64,000 nucleotides of DNA from Euborellia annulipes (lineage: Eukaryota > Arthropoda > Insecta > Dermaptera > Anisolabididae). The translations under genes were made by a program, and so were the position numbers. Below, piece after piece: positions 1-10,626 of this stretch; the first letter of the stretch is position 1; the number at the start of each line of letters is the position of its first letter. Under the pieces are notes generated by a model that was not told the origin of the DNA, made no database searches, and saw only the letters and a program-made list of their open reading frames with translations. The stretch lies in assembly GCA_023213315.1 (NCBI GenBank), contig JAKCPI010012532.1, forward strand, positions 1 through 64,000. The letters run 5' to 3'.

Positions 1-57
1 TTCGCCCCCTCCGCCCTCAAATGCTAGCTACACCGCTGGTGGCTAATGAGTTGTATC

Positions 58-320
58 AAGGAAGGATGGCAAAAGCAGAGACTGGCAGCCTAATTTTTTC
101 TTTAAAATAATTTATTTTGCCGAATATTTCGGTCTTGATAGAGGATATCTTCAGGGCTAAAATTTATTAACATTTTGCAATTATAGAGGACATCTTCAGG
201 GCTAAAATGTATTAAGAACTTTAGCCCTGAAGATGTCCTCTATCAAGACCAAAACGTCGGTCAAATAAATTATTTAAGAAAAAATTTTGCTGCCAGTTTT
301 TACTTTTGAAACCCTTCCTT
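58..320. mobile_element. Foldback element with three hammerhead-like arm copies
   Basis: Inverted repeat whose outer ends read aaggaagg (58-65) and ccttcctt (313-320). A tract with CTGAAGA, a short pairing segment and (G/A)AAACGTCGG lies on the plus strand at 227-260. An inverted copy lies at about 126-160, and a second, incomplete inverted copy at 183-210, so the core occurs three times. The organisation matches the other foldbacks in this window. The plus-strand core reads CAAAAC where most copies read CGAAAC, so it is probably decayed. Penelope-like origin is inferred. Confidence 0.6.
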
Positions 321-2165
321 GTCTTTGTTTACACGTAAGAATAATATTAAACGCAACAATAATAACTCATTATTTTTCAATTTTTCACACCAAAAAAGTG
401 TCTTTAGAGGGTCTAAATTTATTATAGAGATAAATTTTATAATGCTAATGCATTTCCAAAATGGCCCTCAAGATTATTGGGGTTGGCCACCCCTGTTCTA
501 ATTGAATATTTTTGTTGTTAATGACTATAGGTCTCTCGATTTTTTCTTAAAAAATCAATTTCTACTATTTCTTTTTATTATAATTCATTTATAGAAATTA
601 TTTGAAAGAGGTTTTATAAAAAAAAAGTTATTCTACTTATATTGTTTTCGCTAGAGAGGTTCTTTCCAAGTTATATATTTATTTCCCGAGTTTTAAAATA
701 AACATAAGAACTAGTATCCAACGGAATTCTCTACTTATTTTCACGCACGTATATTTCGTCGTATTTTCCTTGGATGAAATCTTTTTCTGCATCTTCGCAG
801 TCTCCCCCCCCCTTCTCTCCACTTCTGGCGAGCCCATCATGAATATATTAAGCGAGCCCCAATTAGACAACACCAGTTTTAAACTAATTTGCGCCCTTAG
901 TAAGGGCGGGGAGGACCTCTATTGCGCCTTCTAGAGTTATAATTCGCAAGTTCAACATTGCGGGATTGTGCCTGGCCATTAGAGCCCTTAGGTTTAGGGA
1001 GGGTCCTACAACCGCCACCACGACTTGCACCACCCTTTCTCTCTCCACAAAGACCATTTTCCTCAAAACGGGCCGACATTTGCGCACCAATTGCTAATGC
1101 CAACACATATATGCAAAAGTTTTTCAAAAGATTGTACAGCATATACAACAAGAATATCTTCTTTATTTCTACTATTTACGGAATAATATTCATTTATAAT
1201 TTATCCTTAGGCTATTTATTTCGTTTGTGTTTTTTTAAATCTTGAACACACCACTTTCCTATATAAACGTTCATAAATACATCTTCCTCTTCAATATAAA
1301 GATTTCGCGAACAAAGAAGAAAGTTGAAAAACTTAGAAATCAATACTACCATATTCTAATTTATTTATTCAATAAGCTTTTTTTAAGATCTTTCTCTCTC
1401 TGTCTGCTTTAAAGATTTTATTTTTGTTCATTTCTGTTAGTTTTTTTTTTTTTTTTTTTACTTTTTGGTCAAATTGTAGAATTGTTCTGCTACTTCCGCT
1501 GGAAGAGAGACTAAGAAAAGATTCCAATTCATTGATGCAAATAGAAATATTCTCCATAACAAGTTGGGTGGAATGGAATTACTAGTTATATTAGAGATAA
1601 AGAGAATAAAGTAAAATCACAGGGAACCGATTGATGGTTATTTCCAAAGTTCGGCCGAGTTTAATTTAAAATACATACTGCTGCAACTAGTTATAAATAA
1701 TTTTGTATCAACAGATTTTTTGTGTCCTTTCGTTTCTTAATGTTTCCTGGAAGGTAGGCAGTCCAAATGACTTAGTTGCGTTGTGGGAGCCTAATTGCCT
1801 ATGAGGCCTGTAGGTGCTGCCCATAAACCATCCTTTATGAACAATAGACAAAATAGCCTTTTGATATCAAATATATTAGAAATTTATAGAATTTAAACAT
1901 TTTAATTATTTTTCATCTTCATATTTAGAAAAAAATCTTCCGCCAAATATTTTGCCCAATTTTTAATCAAATTATTCTCATATTAGTAATGATAACTGAG
2001 AACCAGAGGCTTATATGATTTTTTTCACACGCAAATAATTTTAAAATACACTACATAATATATTGTTATATTTTATCGAAGGCGAAATTTTCATTTAATT
2101 TTTTTTTTTAATATGTGGATTTTATAGCTGAATCGTTAATGTGTAATGAAAAAAATGGGATCTAT
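321..2165. other. A+T-rich intergenic DNA, no gene seen
   Basis: Mostly low-complexity A+T DNA with poly-T/poly-A runs. A more complex patch lies at about 893-1100 (short frames on both strands, none like a known protein). A fragment of the N repeat family is at about 1748-1830 (ggcagtccaaatgact, followed by an inverted-looking gcctaattgcc). No splice-flanked coding signal is convincing. Confidence 0.5.
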
Positions 2166-2279
2166 ATATATTTCTTTCATTAAGCCCTCTATGCTGACGT
2201 TTCAGTTTTGGTTAAGACCACGCTCAGAGCTAACCAAGACCGAAACGTCAGCATAGAGGGCCTATTAAAAGAAATATAT
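2166..2279. repeat. Palindromic foldback, 48-bp arms
   Basis: The left arm (2166-2213) and right arm (2232-2279) are near-perfect reverse complements around an 18-bp loop. The right arm contains gaccgaaacgtcag, the GAAACGTC part of the hammerhead-like motif. The upstream CTGANGA half is replaced by other sequence, so this looks like a truncated foldback. Confidence 0.75.
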
Positions 2280-2330
2280 TTCGCTACCATTCTTTTCTTT
2301 TTTACACATTAATTGTCACTTTTTTTTCAT

Positions 2331-2716
2331 TGATTAAAAGTTTCTGGATTTCTCCAATGAGCGAAGCAGCTAGTTTTTTCAATTTATTTATTATTACTTA
2401 ATGTGCCAGGACCGACGTTTCGGTCGCATATAGGACCATCCTCAGGGCCAAGCCATTGTCAATATTTTGATCCTCCATTGGTAATATCGGCATAAGACAT
2501 TATTAATATAACAATGAATAATAATAAATAAAACAATAAAAATCAATTAATAATGTATTATGCTGATATGACCAATGGAGGATCAAAATATTGACAATGA
2601 CTTGGTCCTAAGGTCCTATATGCGACCGAAACGTCGAACCTGGTACATTAAGTAAAATAATAAATAAATTATAAAATCTACTAGCTGCTCGCTGATTGGA
2701 GAAATCCTTTAATCTA
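2331..2716. mobile_element. Foldback element with hammerhead-like core
   Basis: About 385-bp inverted repeat. Its outer ends (ggatttctccaatgagcg and its complement cgctgattggagaaatcc) enclose inner arms with the hammerhead-like motif. The left-arm copy is intact on the minus strand; the right-arm copy keeps gaccgaaacgtcg but has lost CTGAGGA. The subterminal 'gagcgaagcagctagttt' resembles 'gagcaaagcagctagttt' in the foldback at 50,488-50,972, so the two are one family. No coding capacity. Non-autonomous Penelope-like element is the favoured reading. Confidence 0.65.
2410..2449 (-). ncRNA. Hammerhead-ribozyme-like motif
   Basis: On the minus strand: GGCC, CTGAGGA, T, a GGTC/GACC hairpin, then GAAACGTC, then GGTC. 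This gives stem I GGCC/GGUC (with a G-U pair), a CUGANGA core, a 4-bp stem II, GAAA, and a GUC cleavage-type triplet. Stem III is only the self-complementary ACGU, so cleavage, if any, would probably need a dimer. One extra base separates the core from stem II. Confidence 0.45.
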
Positions 2717-3420
2717 CATATTATCAGCTATACACCTCCGCTAAATATATTTTTTTTAATCTAAAGATTTTCTTTTTATAAAGTCCAGAGGGCGTTGGGG
2801 TCCTCAAAGGTTTTATTAAAATATTTTTTATACAGAGAACATTTCAGGGGGATCCTCCTTACCATATATACGCCCATACTGAATATTAAATTTAAAATAT
2901 TAGCAGCTAGTTTGATTAAAAATTAGGCGACAATTTAGGTGAAAATTTTATAATAAGATAAAAATAATCAAAATATTAAAACTCCTAGTGAAATAATTTT
3001 TATATCGAAAATGCTATTCATTTTTTGTTCATAAGGGAATGTTTAGTGCCGTTAATAAAATACCAACAGGCAGGTAAGCTCCCTTCTAGCATGGTGGTGA
3101 GTCATTAGGCCTGTCTACCTTCTAGAAAACGTTGATCAACTTTAGCATTAAGTAAAAAAAAAAAAAAAAAAAACTCGTGTCTATAAGCCGATCCTCGATG
3201 TTTGATTATCCGGTAATTAATTAATAATACTTTGATTGATTAGTTTCCATAATCTTTAAAACAAAATTTTGCTTTGTCATTCATCAAATTTTTTTAATTT
3301 CTCAATATAAAAAAATTTTAACTAATAATTATTTCAAGATTAAATAGAAAATTAATAAAAAAAAATTTTAATTTAACAATAACTACCCTCTAAATATCTC
3401 GGCTATTTTTTTTTTTTTAT
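2717..3420. other. A+T-rich spacer with an N-family fragment
   Basis: Mostly A+T-rich. At about 3060-3130 a segment reads in reverse complement ctagaaggtagacaggcct, the N-family core. It pairs with a partial second copy 50 bp upstream. A poly-A run lies at 3151-3171. Nothing else recognised. Confidence 0.5.
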
Positions 3421-3720
3421 CTCTTTTCATTTTCAACTTCCACTTCACATCCGCGTCTGCCTCTCTCTTCTCACTGCAATTAGATTCCACTCGTATTTAA
3501 TCCAAAAACAATTCGGTCTTCAAGTTTTGCCATGTGGAATCTTAAGATATTAAACTTAGGTTACCAGAACTCGTTTGCGGAGCCATTCGGCTCCAAACTC
3601 AACTTGTAATGGCTTCCAAATGATGTAAGGATGTCATTCGTTCATATCAGGCCATTATTTAATTTCCACTTGCAGTGCAAATAAAAGTGTCAAGGATTTG
3701 ATAAATTTCCCTACCTGACT
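3421..3720. other. Complex-sequence island, unknown role
   Basis: About 300 bp with higher complexity and G+C than its surroundings, without inverted repeats or similarity to the repeats in this window. It has stops in all frames, so coding is unlikely. Such islands between decayed transposons are candidates for conserved regulatory DNA, but only cross-species alignment can say. Confidence 0.3.
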
Positions 3721-4525
3721 AGAAATATACACACGGGTATATCAAACGCCGTTTTAGGGTTATATATGTCCTTAATTATACTTAAGGAAGGAATGGGTAT
3801 CATTTGATTAAATGATACTCTCTCGCGGGTTAAGTAAAAAAAAATCTCAAGTGTTTTAAGAGAAAATTATCAACAACATTGTAGTATACATATAATCAGG
3901 AAGCTAGGGGAATATCGGTTTTTGTTTATGCAGCTTCCGTCTACAATGCAAATAACATGAGCAATAAATAAATGTTTGCTAAATGAAATAGATAACTTTA
4001 CGCTTCACTATCTCATCCTATTTAGGAAACTCCCTTCTAGATTTCACTTTAAAATAAATAACCGAGATTTATTCTCTAATACTATTTTATTTCAAGACGT
4101 TAAAATACTTCGATATATAATATATCTCTAAAAAAATAATGAAACTAATGTTAAAAATAAATATAAAGACATTTCGGTGATTGTTTTATGCCATCTTCAC
4201 AGCAACGAACCATATTTATTTTCTCTATTTAGATAGAAAATTATCGAAAGATAAATAAATTTTTCCCTATTCAAATAACGACATTATCTCAGATTTTTAA
4301 AATAATAGTCTAATGTATAAAAAATATTTTTTATAATGAATTCGCTTGGTTAAAGAATTTTCGGCCTCTTGCTCTTTTCGTTCTTGCGCTGTTGGTTGCC
4401 AACCTTTCAGGCGTTCTCGTTAATCTAACTAAAGAATAACAAATATTTCATATATACGGTAGATGGGGTAAGAGAAAGTTAAAAAAAAAATGACTTTCTG
4501 GATTTATAAATTTAAATTATATTAT
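3721..4525. other. A+T-rich spacer with a decayed hammerhead-like tract
   Basis: No gene seen. At about 4169-4205 the minus strand reads CTGTGAAGATGGCAT followed by CACCGAAATGTC, a degraded version of the hammerhead-like core found elsewhere. The opposite arm was not found. Confidence 0.4.
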
Positions 4526-4650
4526 CATTACTCTATATAAAGCGCTTACCACTCTCTTCCGTTGTATGTGCCTGTTTATCAGTCTCTCTCTCTCGCTGAT
4601 TGGCCTGAGTCAGAGTCATTGAGGGAAATTTAAAAATTTAAAAATAAATA
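4526..4650 (+). repeat. K-family short dispersed repeat
   Basis: Begins ctatataaagcgcttacc and ends near gagtcagagtcattgagggaaattt. Related copies occur at about 52,567-52,700 (plus) and 58,884-59,030 (minus), sharing 'tataaagcgc', 'attggc..gagtcagag' and 'gggaaatttaaaa'. Class unknown; no terminal repeats or tail were identified. Confidence 0.5.
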
Positions 4651-4896
4651 AATTTCCAAACAGTGATTGTGGTTACTCTGAGGAGTAACTTTCATGGGAA
4701 TAATACTGAGGTGGGGTCCGGGACTTCCCCTCTCCTCGCCACTCTTTATACGAAACGTCGCTCTTTAAGCAAGTCATTCTTTTACAATTTGTTTTGCTCG
4801 TTATTCGAATTACTCGTTATGAAAGGTGCTCCTTAACCGCGGTTCTACTGTATATGCATATACCCATTGTTCATAGGACCAACTCTGAACAACTTA

Positions 4897-5321
4897 CACT
4901 AGAGAGCAAAAAAAATCGCACACCCCCGACATTTTCACTTCCAACTTGAATATTTTTTAAATTAATTTTATTTTTGCAACTACTATTTTGATATAATTAA
5001 AGTATAGGCCTACACTCTGAGCTTTCTAAAAACACAAAATGTTAATCTTTGACCTGCAAAATCATTAATTTACTAACAAAAGAAACACCTTCTCAAAGTC
5101 TCACAAACATCGTTATCTCAAACGAGCAATTTTTGTTCTTTTGTTAGTTATCTAATGATTTTGCAGGTCAAAGGTTAACATTTTGTGTTTTTGAAAAGCT
5201 AACTGTGTGTACTTTAATTTAATAAAAATAGTACTTGCAAAAAAAAAAAAAAATTAATTTAAAAAATATTCAATTTGGAAGTGAAAATGTCGGGTGTGTG
5301 CGATTTTTTTGCTCTCGAGTG
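4897..5321. mobile_element. Tc1/mariner-type MITE with long TIRs
   Basis: A 425-bp element flanked by TA on both sides (4895-4896, 5322-5323). Termini are cactagagagcaaaaaaaat and its near-perfect complement ending gctctcgagtg, and complementarity extends nearly 200 bp inward. TA duplication plus long inverted repeats is the Tc1/mariner signature. There is no transposase, so the element is non-autonomous. The open frame at 5275-5475 only reads through its right end. Confidence 0.8.
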
Positions 5322-5384
5322 TATATTCAATTTTACGATAATAATTATTTCATATTTTTATAGTTTTGTGAATATATATCAGAA

Positions 5385-5425
5385 AGGACTGATGATGATT
5401 CTTAATAAAGTGTTCGAAACGTTTC
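5385..5425 (+). ncRNA. Hammerhead-like core remnant
   Basis: Contains an exact CTGATGA (5389-5395) and GAAAC (5416-5420) followed by GTTTCC. Stem II between them is weak and no partner arm was seen. Position and wording match the cores in the foldbacks, so it is probably a solitary remnant. Confidence 0.3.
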
Positions 5426-6051
5426 CGAATTGTTTAATAAGCGTTCGAGAATTATTTTTAGCTGCTTGCATTTAATTTTTATCAATATTTGACATTTTTT
5501 TTTTTCTAATTAATATTAAAAATTCTATCCCATTTTCACAAGCTGTCCTAAACAATATTTAATTTGTAAATAAGAATTAGTATTGTAAATTAAAATGTTT
5601 TTTAATTAAAACTTCTATCCGCAAATTTGTATAATTAATATTTATTATACGAACAAGTAAATATATTCATTACTCGATCGTTTGATTTAGTGCTCGAAGC
5701 TATAAAATATGATATATAAAGCTTATTTACTATTATATTGCTTTCATGAATATTGTAAGTTATTGTTATTTGAGTCTTTTTGTGGAGAGTTAATTTCCCC
5801 TCCGGCGAAGCAATCATTTGTCAATCAATTATGATAATTGTAAATTTAATCTACCGTTAACAAAAACTTAAGACTATCGCATCATTAAAGTTCAAACCTC
5901 AAAGATCGGTTTTGGTTAATATTTATTATTTAAGAAATACTTAATTTTTAATAAGAGTAAGTAGCGGGTGACTTCTAAATTTGTATCTCAAATAACTGAT
6001 TTTTTATTTATTGGGAACATTGTTAATTGTAATAATTATTTTAAATCTATT
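5426..6051. other. A+T-rich spacer, nothing recognised
   Basis: Low-complexity A+T DNA with short frames only. No repeat family of this window was recognised here apart from the T1 and R1 boundary at its right edge. Confidence 0.5.
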
Positions 6052-6072
6052 TTTACCTTCTCTTACCTTATA

Positions 6073-6323
6073 TGGACCCTGTTACGCATTGGTGTGTTAT
6101 GCGCCAAAAAAATTAAAAATTGAGTTAAGCACGGAATATTGTTTCAAATGCTATAATTAATAGTATTTTTTATGAAACATGTCCTAAAAAAATTTATATT
6201 TAGTTACTTGCACAATTGACAAAAAAAAATTATATATAATCCAATGAAAACAAAAAACTTTTTTGTTAATTTTCTCAAATCTCGGTAGCTGGCGCTTGAC
6301 ACACTAATGCGTAACAGGGTCCA
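6073..6323. mobile_element. T1 MITE, copy 1
   Basis: A 251-bp element with TIRs TGGACCCTGTTACGCATT and its complement, flanked by TA (6071-6072, 6324-6325). It interrupts the left hairpin of R1 exactly between 'cttacctta' and 'tatgaaatatata'. Tc1/mariner-like by its TA flanks. Confidence 0.75.
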
Positions 6324-6773
6324 TATATGAAATATATAGAGAAAGTATTGCGATCATGTCAAAAATTCGATTTTAAGATTTTTATGGATATACACATTTT
6401 GATGTTCCCTGAGTCCAAAATTGGTCTGTCTGTCTATCTGTGCGTCTGTCGAAACGAGCTAAGAGGTTGAAATTTTATATTTGAATTAGGTACCCCCCCC
6501 CCCAAGGGGTGAAAATAAGCTTTATAAACAAAATCAGCCAAAAAGTATTTACTTATGTACTTTTTCAGTTTTTTTCTCAAAATTCGCGACATCGATTTTA
6601 ATAAAAATAAATTCATAAATCATATATTTTTTTTTTTTTTAATGTTCTTTAAAAGGTATATCAGTGAAATCTTTCGTGGAAATCGTTATCGTTTAAAGTA
6701 TACTGGTGAAGCATTCGTAGCTCAGCGCCATCTATGAATCTCGTTTGGAACTTAGAAGCTAAGGGCAACTAAA

Positions 6774-7188
6774 TGACCCTATTACGCATTAGTGTGTCAA
6801 CCGGCATCTACCGAGTTTTGAGAAAATTAACATTAAAGTTTTTTGTTTTCGTTGGATTATATATCATTTTTTTGTCAATTTTGCAAGTAACATTAAATAT
6901 AAATTTTTTTAGGACATATTTCATAAAAATTACTATTAATTATAGCATTTGAAACAATATTCCATGTTTTTGTATTAAATATTTATTAAAAATATATAAA
7001 TACTGTACAGTACAGTATTTATATATTTTTAATAAATATTTAATACAAAAATGTGGTCCTTAATTAAAAATTCTCCTATTAATAATATTTCAAACCACAA
7101 AAGCTTTAATAAACAAAAAACAATATTCCATGCTTAACTTAATTTTTAATTTTTTGGCGCTTGACACACTATTACATAACAGGGTCCA
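6774..7188. mobile_element. T1 MITE, copy 2, carrying a palindrome insertion
   Basis: Same family as the copy at 6073 but in the opposite orientation. Ends are tgaccctattacgcattag and its counterpart ending cagggtcca. It interrupts R1 between 'gggcaactaaa' and 'aatatatctc'; the uninterrupted R1 copy near 32,120 reads 'gggcatctaaatatatctc'. It is itself interrupted by the palindromic element at 6967-7117. The target duplication is not clear. Confidence 0.7.
6967..7117. mobile_element. Palindromic element with 15-bp target duplication
   Basis: Starts with a perfect hairpin: about 42-nt arms around a single A (about 6967-7052). A right tail reads into 'ccacaaaagctttaataaac'. It is flanked by the 15-bp direct repeat aaacaatattccatg (6952-6966 and 7118-7132). 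A long duplication implies target-primed or staggered retro-insertion rather than a TA or 8-bp cut-and-paste event. Related foldbacks are at 41,229-41,713 and 52,012-52,263. Confidence 0.75.
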
Positions 7189-7203
7189 AATATATCTCAA
7201 CAC

Positions 7204-7297
7204 AAAAAATCTGGTGTGACAAGCACAGTACACAACACTCTCTTGCCGAAGGGTAAGAGAAAGTTGTATGCTGTGCGACAAGTCACACCAGATTTTT
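7204..7297. repeat. R1 terminal hairpin
   Basis: Imperfect palindrome opening aaaaaatctggtgtgac and closing gtcacaccagattttt. The inner arms are 'agcacagtacacaac' against 'gttgtatgctgtgcg'. Equivalent hairpins end the R1 copies at 11,967, 18,397, 28,655, 32,150, 36,375 and 49,060. Inner bases vary but pairing is largely kept. Confidence 0.7.
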
Positions 7298-7298
7298 A

Positions 7299-8727
7299 AT
7301 AAATTAATTGATATGAATCCGCTTTAGGTCCTACTCCCTCTTAATATAAAATAGTTTTAAATATCAAAAGGAATGTGCGGCCTTGAATTTCAAATTTAAT
7401 CGTTTTAAAAATTTCACACCAACATAAAATCAATTTATTGAGGATATCCAAAAACTTTTTCAATTTTAGAACTTAAAAACAAAAACAATATTATTGTGTT
7501 ATTTTTATTTCAATCTTTCTTATTTATAATCCCTGGATAGTAAAGGATAAGGTTCTTTTTTTTCTCTCAGCAGGAATTAAATTATCTTCTTGGAATTGAT
7601 AATAAGAATCTCTAAATTGGAACACATTTTTTGAATATTTCATTACAATAACAACTAGAACTGAATATACATTGACTGAACCAAATATAGAATCACGTCC
7701 CTCAAATCTTAATTAATTTATAAAAGAAAATTCAAATTTCATATTTATTTTTATTATTCAGTGCTATTATTGGTTAATTAACGAAACCTTTAACATAATT
7801 AATTAATGGAACTGGTTCTCTTAAAAATTCAATTACGAGTAACAGTATTAGAGATTCTTCCTTAGAAGCCGTCTCTTTTAATTCGATTAAAAAGATAATG
7901 TGATTTGAATATTTATTTATTTTTAAACTATGTATCCATCATATTTTCATTATAAAAAATTACTTTCTTTCTTTCATATTATATTTGTGATTTGATTTCA
8001 ATAATATGATTATTCAAAGTAGAAGAGGTTAAATTTAAAATTTTTTAAAAATTTTTTGGTGTGTGAATTCATAATTTTTTCTTAATATTCTCTTAATCAT
8101 TTGTCTGATTGTTTTCATTTTTCCTTCTCTTACATACATTTTTATATACTGATATACTTCCTTATATATGGGTCATTCCATGCCAAATCGACAAATTTTT
8201 TTCCTGACCCCCGCGGATTTCGCTGAAAATTTCCTATCTTTTTTCTACCCTTTAAAAGACATTTTTGAGAATTTTTTCAAATTTTTTTACCTAACTTAAA
8301 AAAAGTTATGGATTTTTGAAAAAATTGCTCTTTTTTTCAAATAACTATAACTTTTTTTAAAATTGATATTTCGGAACCCCGCAAGGCTATAAAAATTTTG
8401 TTTTTTAATGTAGTTTTCAGAAAAAAATACAAAAATTATTTCAGAAGCCCGGATATATGAAATATTTCAGTTTTTTTGAAAAAACCCAAATTTTAAATCG
8501 ACCATTTTTTTTTTAACTCAAAAAAAACTTCAACTAATTCTACAATTATCCCCCCCCTAATTTCAAGATGTGCCGACTATTGCTTCTATTTTTTTTTTTG
8601 GTTATAAAAAAATTTTTCTTGAAATTTGGTTTATTTTTTACGTAACTTTTTTTATGAAATTTTTTCAGCTTTCTCGTGAAACTTTAGAAGTTGAAAAATA
8701 ATATTTTATTCGAAAATTTTAAGTCAT
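7299..8727. other. A+T-rich DNA, partly low complexity
   Basis: No gene seen. The segment from about 8170 has a phrase ('gggtcattccatgccaaat') that looks like a repeat end, and the following 550 bp is rich in T and A homopolymers. No partner end was found within the window. Confidence 0.4.
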
Positions 8728-8795
8728 CATACTAAAAATTGTTTTTTTTTTCAGTCTCGTACTTTACCGACAAAAAAAAAACAATTTTTAGTATG
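8728..8795. repeat. Hairpin, 27-bp arms
   Basis: 'catactaaaaattg' plus a T run faces an A run plus 'caatttttagtatg' across a short loop. It may be the inner hairpin of a larger repeat covering 8170-8810. Confidence 0.6.
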
Positions 8796-8820
8796 GGTTG
8801 CAGAAATTATTTTGGCACCT

Positions 8821-8930
8821 GAAATTTAGGCAACCCAAATGACCAAGCTTCTAATTGAATTTTTGATTATAGAGGAATTCTAAAAATGTTATTTGGTCAT
8901 TTGTGTTTCTTACCATTGAGAAAACAAACA
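8821..8930. repeat. N-family inverted repeat fragment
   Basis: Contains taggcaacccaaatgacca and, about 80 bp on, the inverted tggtcatttgtgtttcttac. This is the core shared by the N copies at 23,030, 48,095 and 48,767. Confidence 0.5.
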
Positions 8931-9591
8931 CTACCTCATTTCTAGAATACACTGGGTTTTTATATCTCGAATTATCTTTTTTTGATGCAAGCTTTTGACT
9001 TTATTGATTTTCTTTAAATTTTTCAAGCCGCAAGGCCTATTTTGACACCCTATCATCCATCAATAAATATCAATCTTTTATCATCCTTTTGTCTTCTTTT
9101 GTTCTTATTATAATTATTTTTAATAATTATTTTCAAAATATAAAAATATGACAAAAGGTTATGCATGAATGTATTTATATATTGATATTAAATGCAATTT
9201 GCATACTAAAAAAAAATAGAAAAATTTTGATATTAAAATTATAATATGTATATCTCTAGAGAGCATTATTCTATAAAAGAGATTTTGTTATCAATATATG
9301 AGTATATATTATAAATTTCAAAGGGTCTAACCATTTCAATAAATCAATTATGTATATGTTCATATATGAAATAATAAATTTCTAAATTGTTTACGATCAA
9401 TATCCATTAAATTAATTAAATTAATAATAATTTATATTATTATAATACTCTTATTGTATTATACGAATTACACTGAATAAAACTTTTATTTTCAAGGATT
9501 AAATTGGGAATCTTATTAAGGAGTGATTTTTTTTTTCTAAAAAAATTTAGTTAAACAATATTATAATCTGGTAAAATTTTTGAGTCAAATG

Positions 9592-9830
9592 CATTGGCGT
9601 AGCCAGAAATTTCTGATGGGGGGATCAAGAAATTTTTTTCAAAAATTTAAGATTATTTTAGGGTATTTATAAATCATTTTGGCTTGTTTTTTTAGCTAGG
9701 GTAAATGATTATATTTTACTTTCTCTTACCTATATGAAATATAATTTGTATTAAATATCTAGTCATGACTTGGGTCCCATGGGGGGGGGGGGGGGTTGAA
9801 CCCCCAAAAACCCCCCTGGCTACTCCTATG
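9592..9830. mobile_element. hAT-like MITE with 8-bp duplication
   Basis: A 239-bp element with TIRs cattggcgtagccag and ctggctactcctatg, flanked by an exact 8-bp duplication GTCAAATG (9584-9591, 9831-9838). An 8-bp duplication is typical of hAT transposons. A run of 15 G lies near the right end. No transposase. Confidence 0.85.
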
Positions 9831-10110
9831 GTCAAATGATATTATTTTATTTTGACTTTCTCTTGTCTATTTAATATTTTAAATTTTATTTCATAAGGGG
9901 AATAAGAATTAAAAAAAAAAAATTAAAATAATAAATTTTCAGTTGTCTTTAATAATAAAAATAAAACTTAATTATTTTCATTGCATAAATCTTTCTGATA
10001 ATTTTCATATTTCCTCAATAAAAACAAAAATTTATTCAGAAATTTAATAGCTCTTGTTTTTAGTGTCTTATAAAATAATTGAATATATTCCATATTCTAC
10101 AACATACCAG

Positions 10111-10165
10111 TCAGGGGCTTACCTCTTGTGAGTACGTGGATAGCTACCACGAGTTCCCCGAGCTA
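10111..10165 (+). repeat. S-head fragment joined to R1
   Basis: 'cacctcttgtgagtacgtgg..accacgagt..cccgagcta' matches the 5' head of the S SINE (for example 54,124-54,185). It is followed closely by an R1 body lacking its left end, so two families are fused here. The join is probably an insertion with truncation. Confidence 0.5.
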
Positions 10166-10204
10166 AGGATATCGTTCCTTTCCCTTAATCTTCGTACGGT
10201 CTTT

Positions 10205-10626
10205 AGAGTTCACGTTTTGAGGTCCCCTGAATCCAAAAAAGTGGTTTTCGCTACATGGTCTCTGTGTGTGTGTGTCTGTCTGTGTGTTTGTGTTCAATTT
10301 TAAGCATGAAGGAATTGAGCTATGAGGCTGAAATTTTATATTTACGTTAAACATCCCCCGGTAGCGTGAAAATAAGCTTTTAATCAAAATCGGCCAAAAA
10401 GTACTTTACTGATGAACTTTTTTAGTTTTTTTTTTTTCGATTTTCTCAAAATTCGCTCTAACGATTTTGTTTAAAATTCAAAAATCATTATTTTTTAGAG
10501 GTTCTTTTAAATGTATATTCTCATTTTCCCCTCATATTTGTGTGAAGCACAGTTTACTCTTGTACTTCATAGGAAAGATAGGAGAAATTGTTGCCATGGT
10601 AACAAAATATAAATATTTTCCCATGC
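10205..10626 (+). repeat. R1 copy 2, both ends truncated
   Basis: Contains the R1 body from 'cacgttttgaggtcccctga' through a GT-rich microsatellite, 'gaaaataagctttt' and 'atcggccaaaaagtac'. It carries the longer 3' variant, including 'cttcataggaaagataggag' and 'ggtaacaaaatataaatatt'. It ends before the terminal hairpin. Confidence 0.65.

Larger units (their letters stand above)
6052..7298 (+). repeat. R1 repeat copy 1, carrying two MITE insertions
   Basis: R1 begins with a hairpin-forming end (tttctcttacc, tatatgaaatatata, gagaaagta). It then runs through a conserved non-coding body (attcgat, gatggatatacac, gtctgtctgtg, gaaaataagctttt, cggccaaaaagtac, tttttcagtttttt, aaaattcgct) and ends in a strong hairpin starting aaaatctggtgtga. 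This copy is interrupted at 6073-6323 and at 6774-7188 by T1 MITEs. With the insertions removed it is about 580 bp, close to the uninterrupted copy at 31,669-32,236. No protein is encoded. The class is unknown; hairpin ends suggest a non-autonomous DNA element. Confidence 0.7.

Noticed and set aside
4141..4205. Hammerhead-like tract as an active motif
   Set aside because: Both core halves carry substitutions and there is no partner arm, so it was kept only as a remnant note.
9781..9795. Assembly gap or error at the long G-run
   Set aside because: The exact 8-bp duplication and TIRs around it show a real element, although the exact run length may be unreliable.
10262..10293. GT-rich microsatellites as stand-alone features (also 27,403-27,425)
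   Set aside because: They are the internal gtctgtctgtg tract of R1 expanded in some copies.
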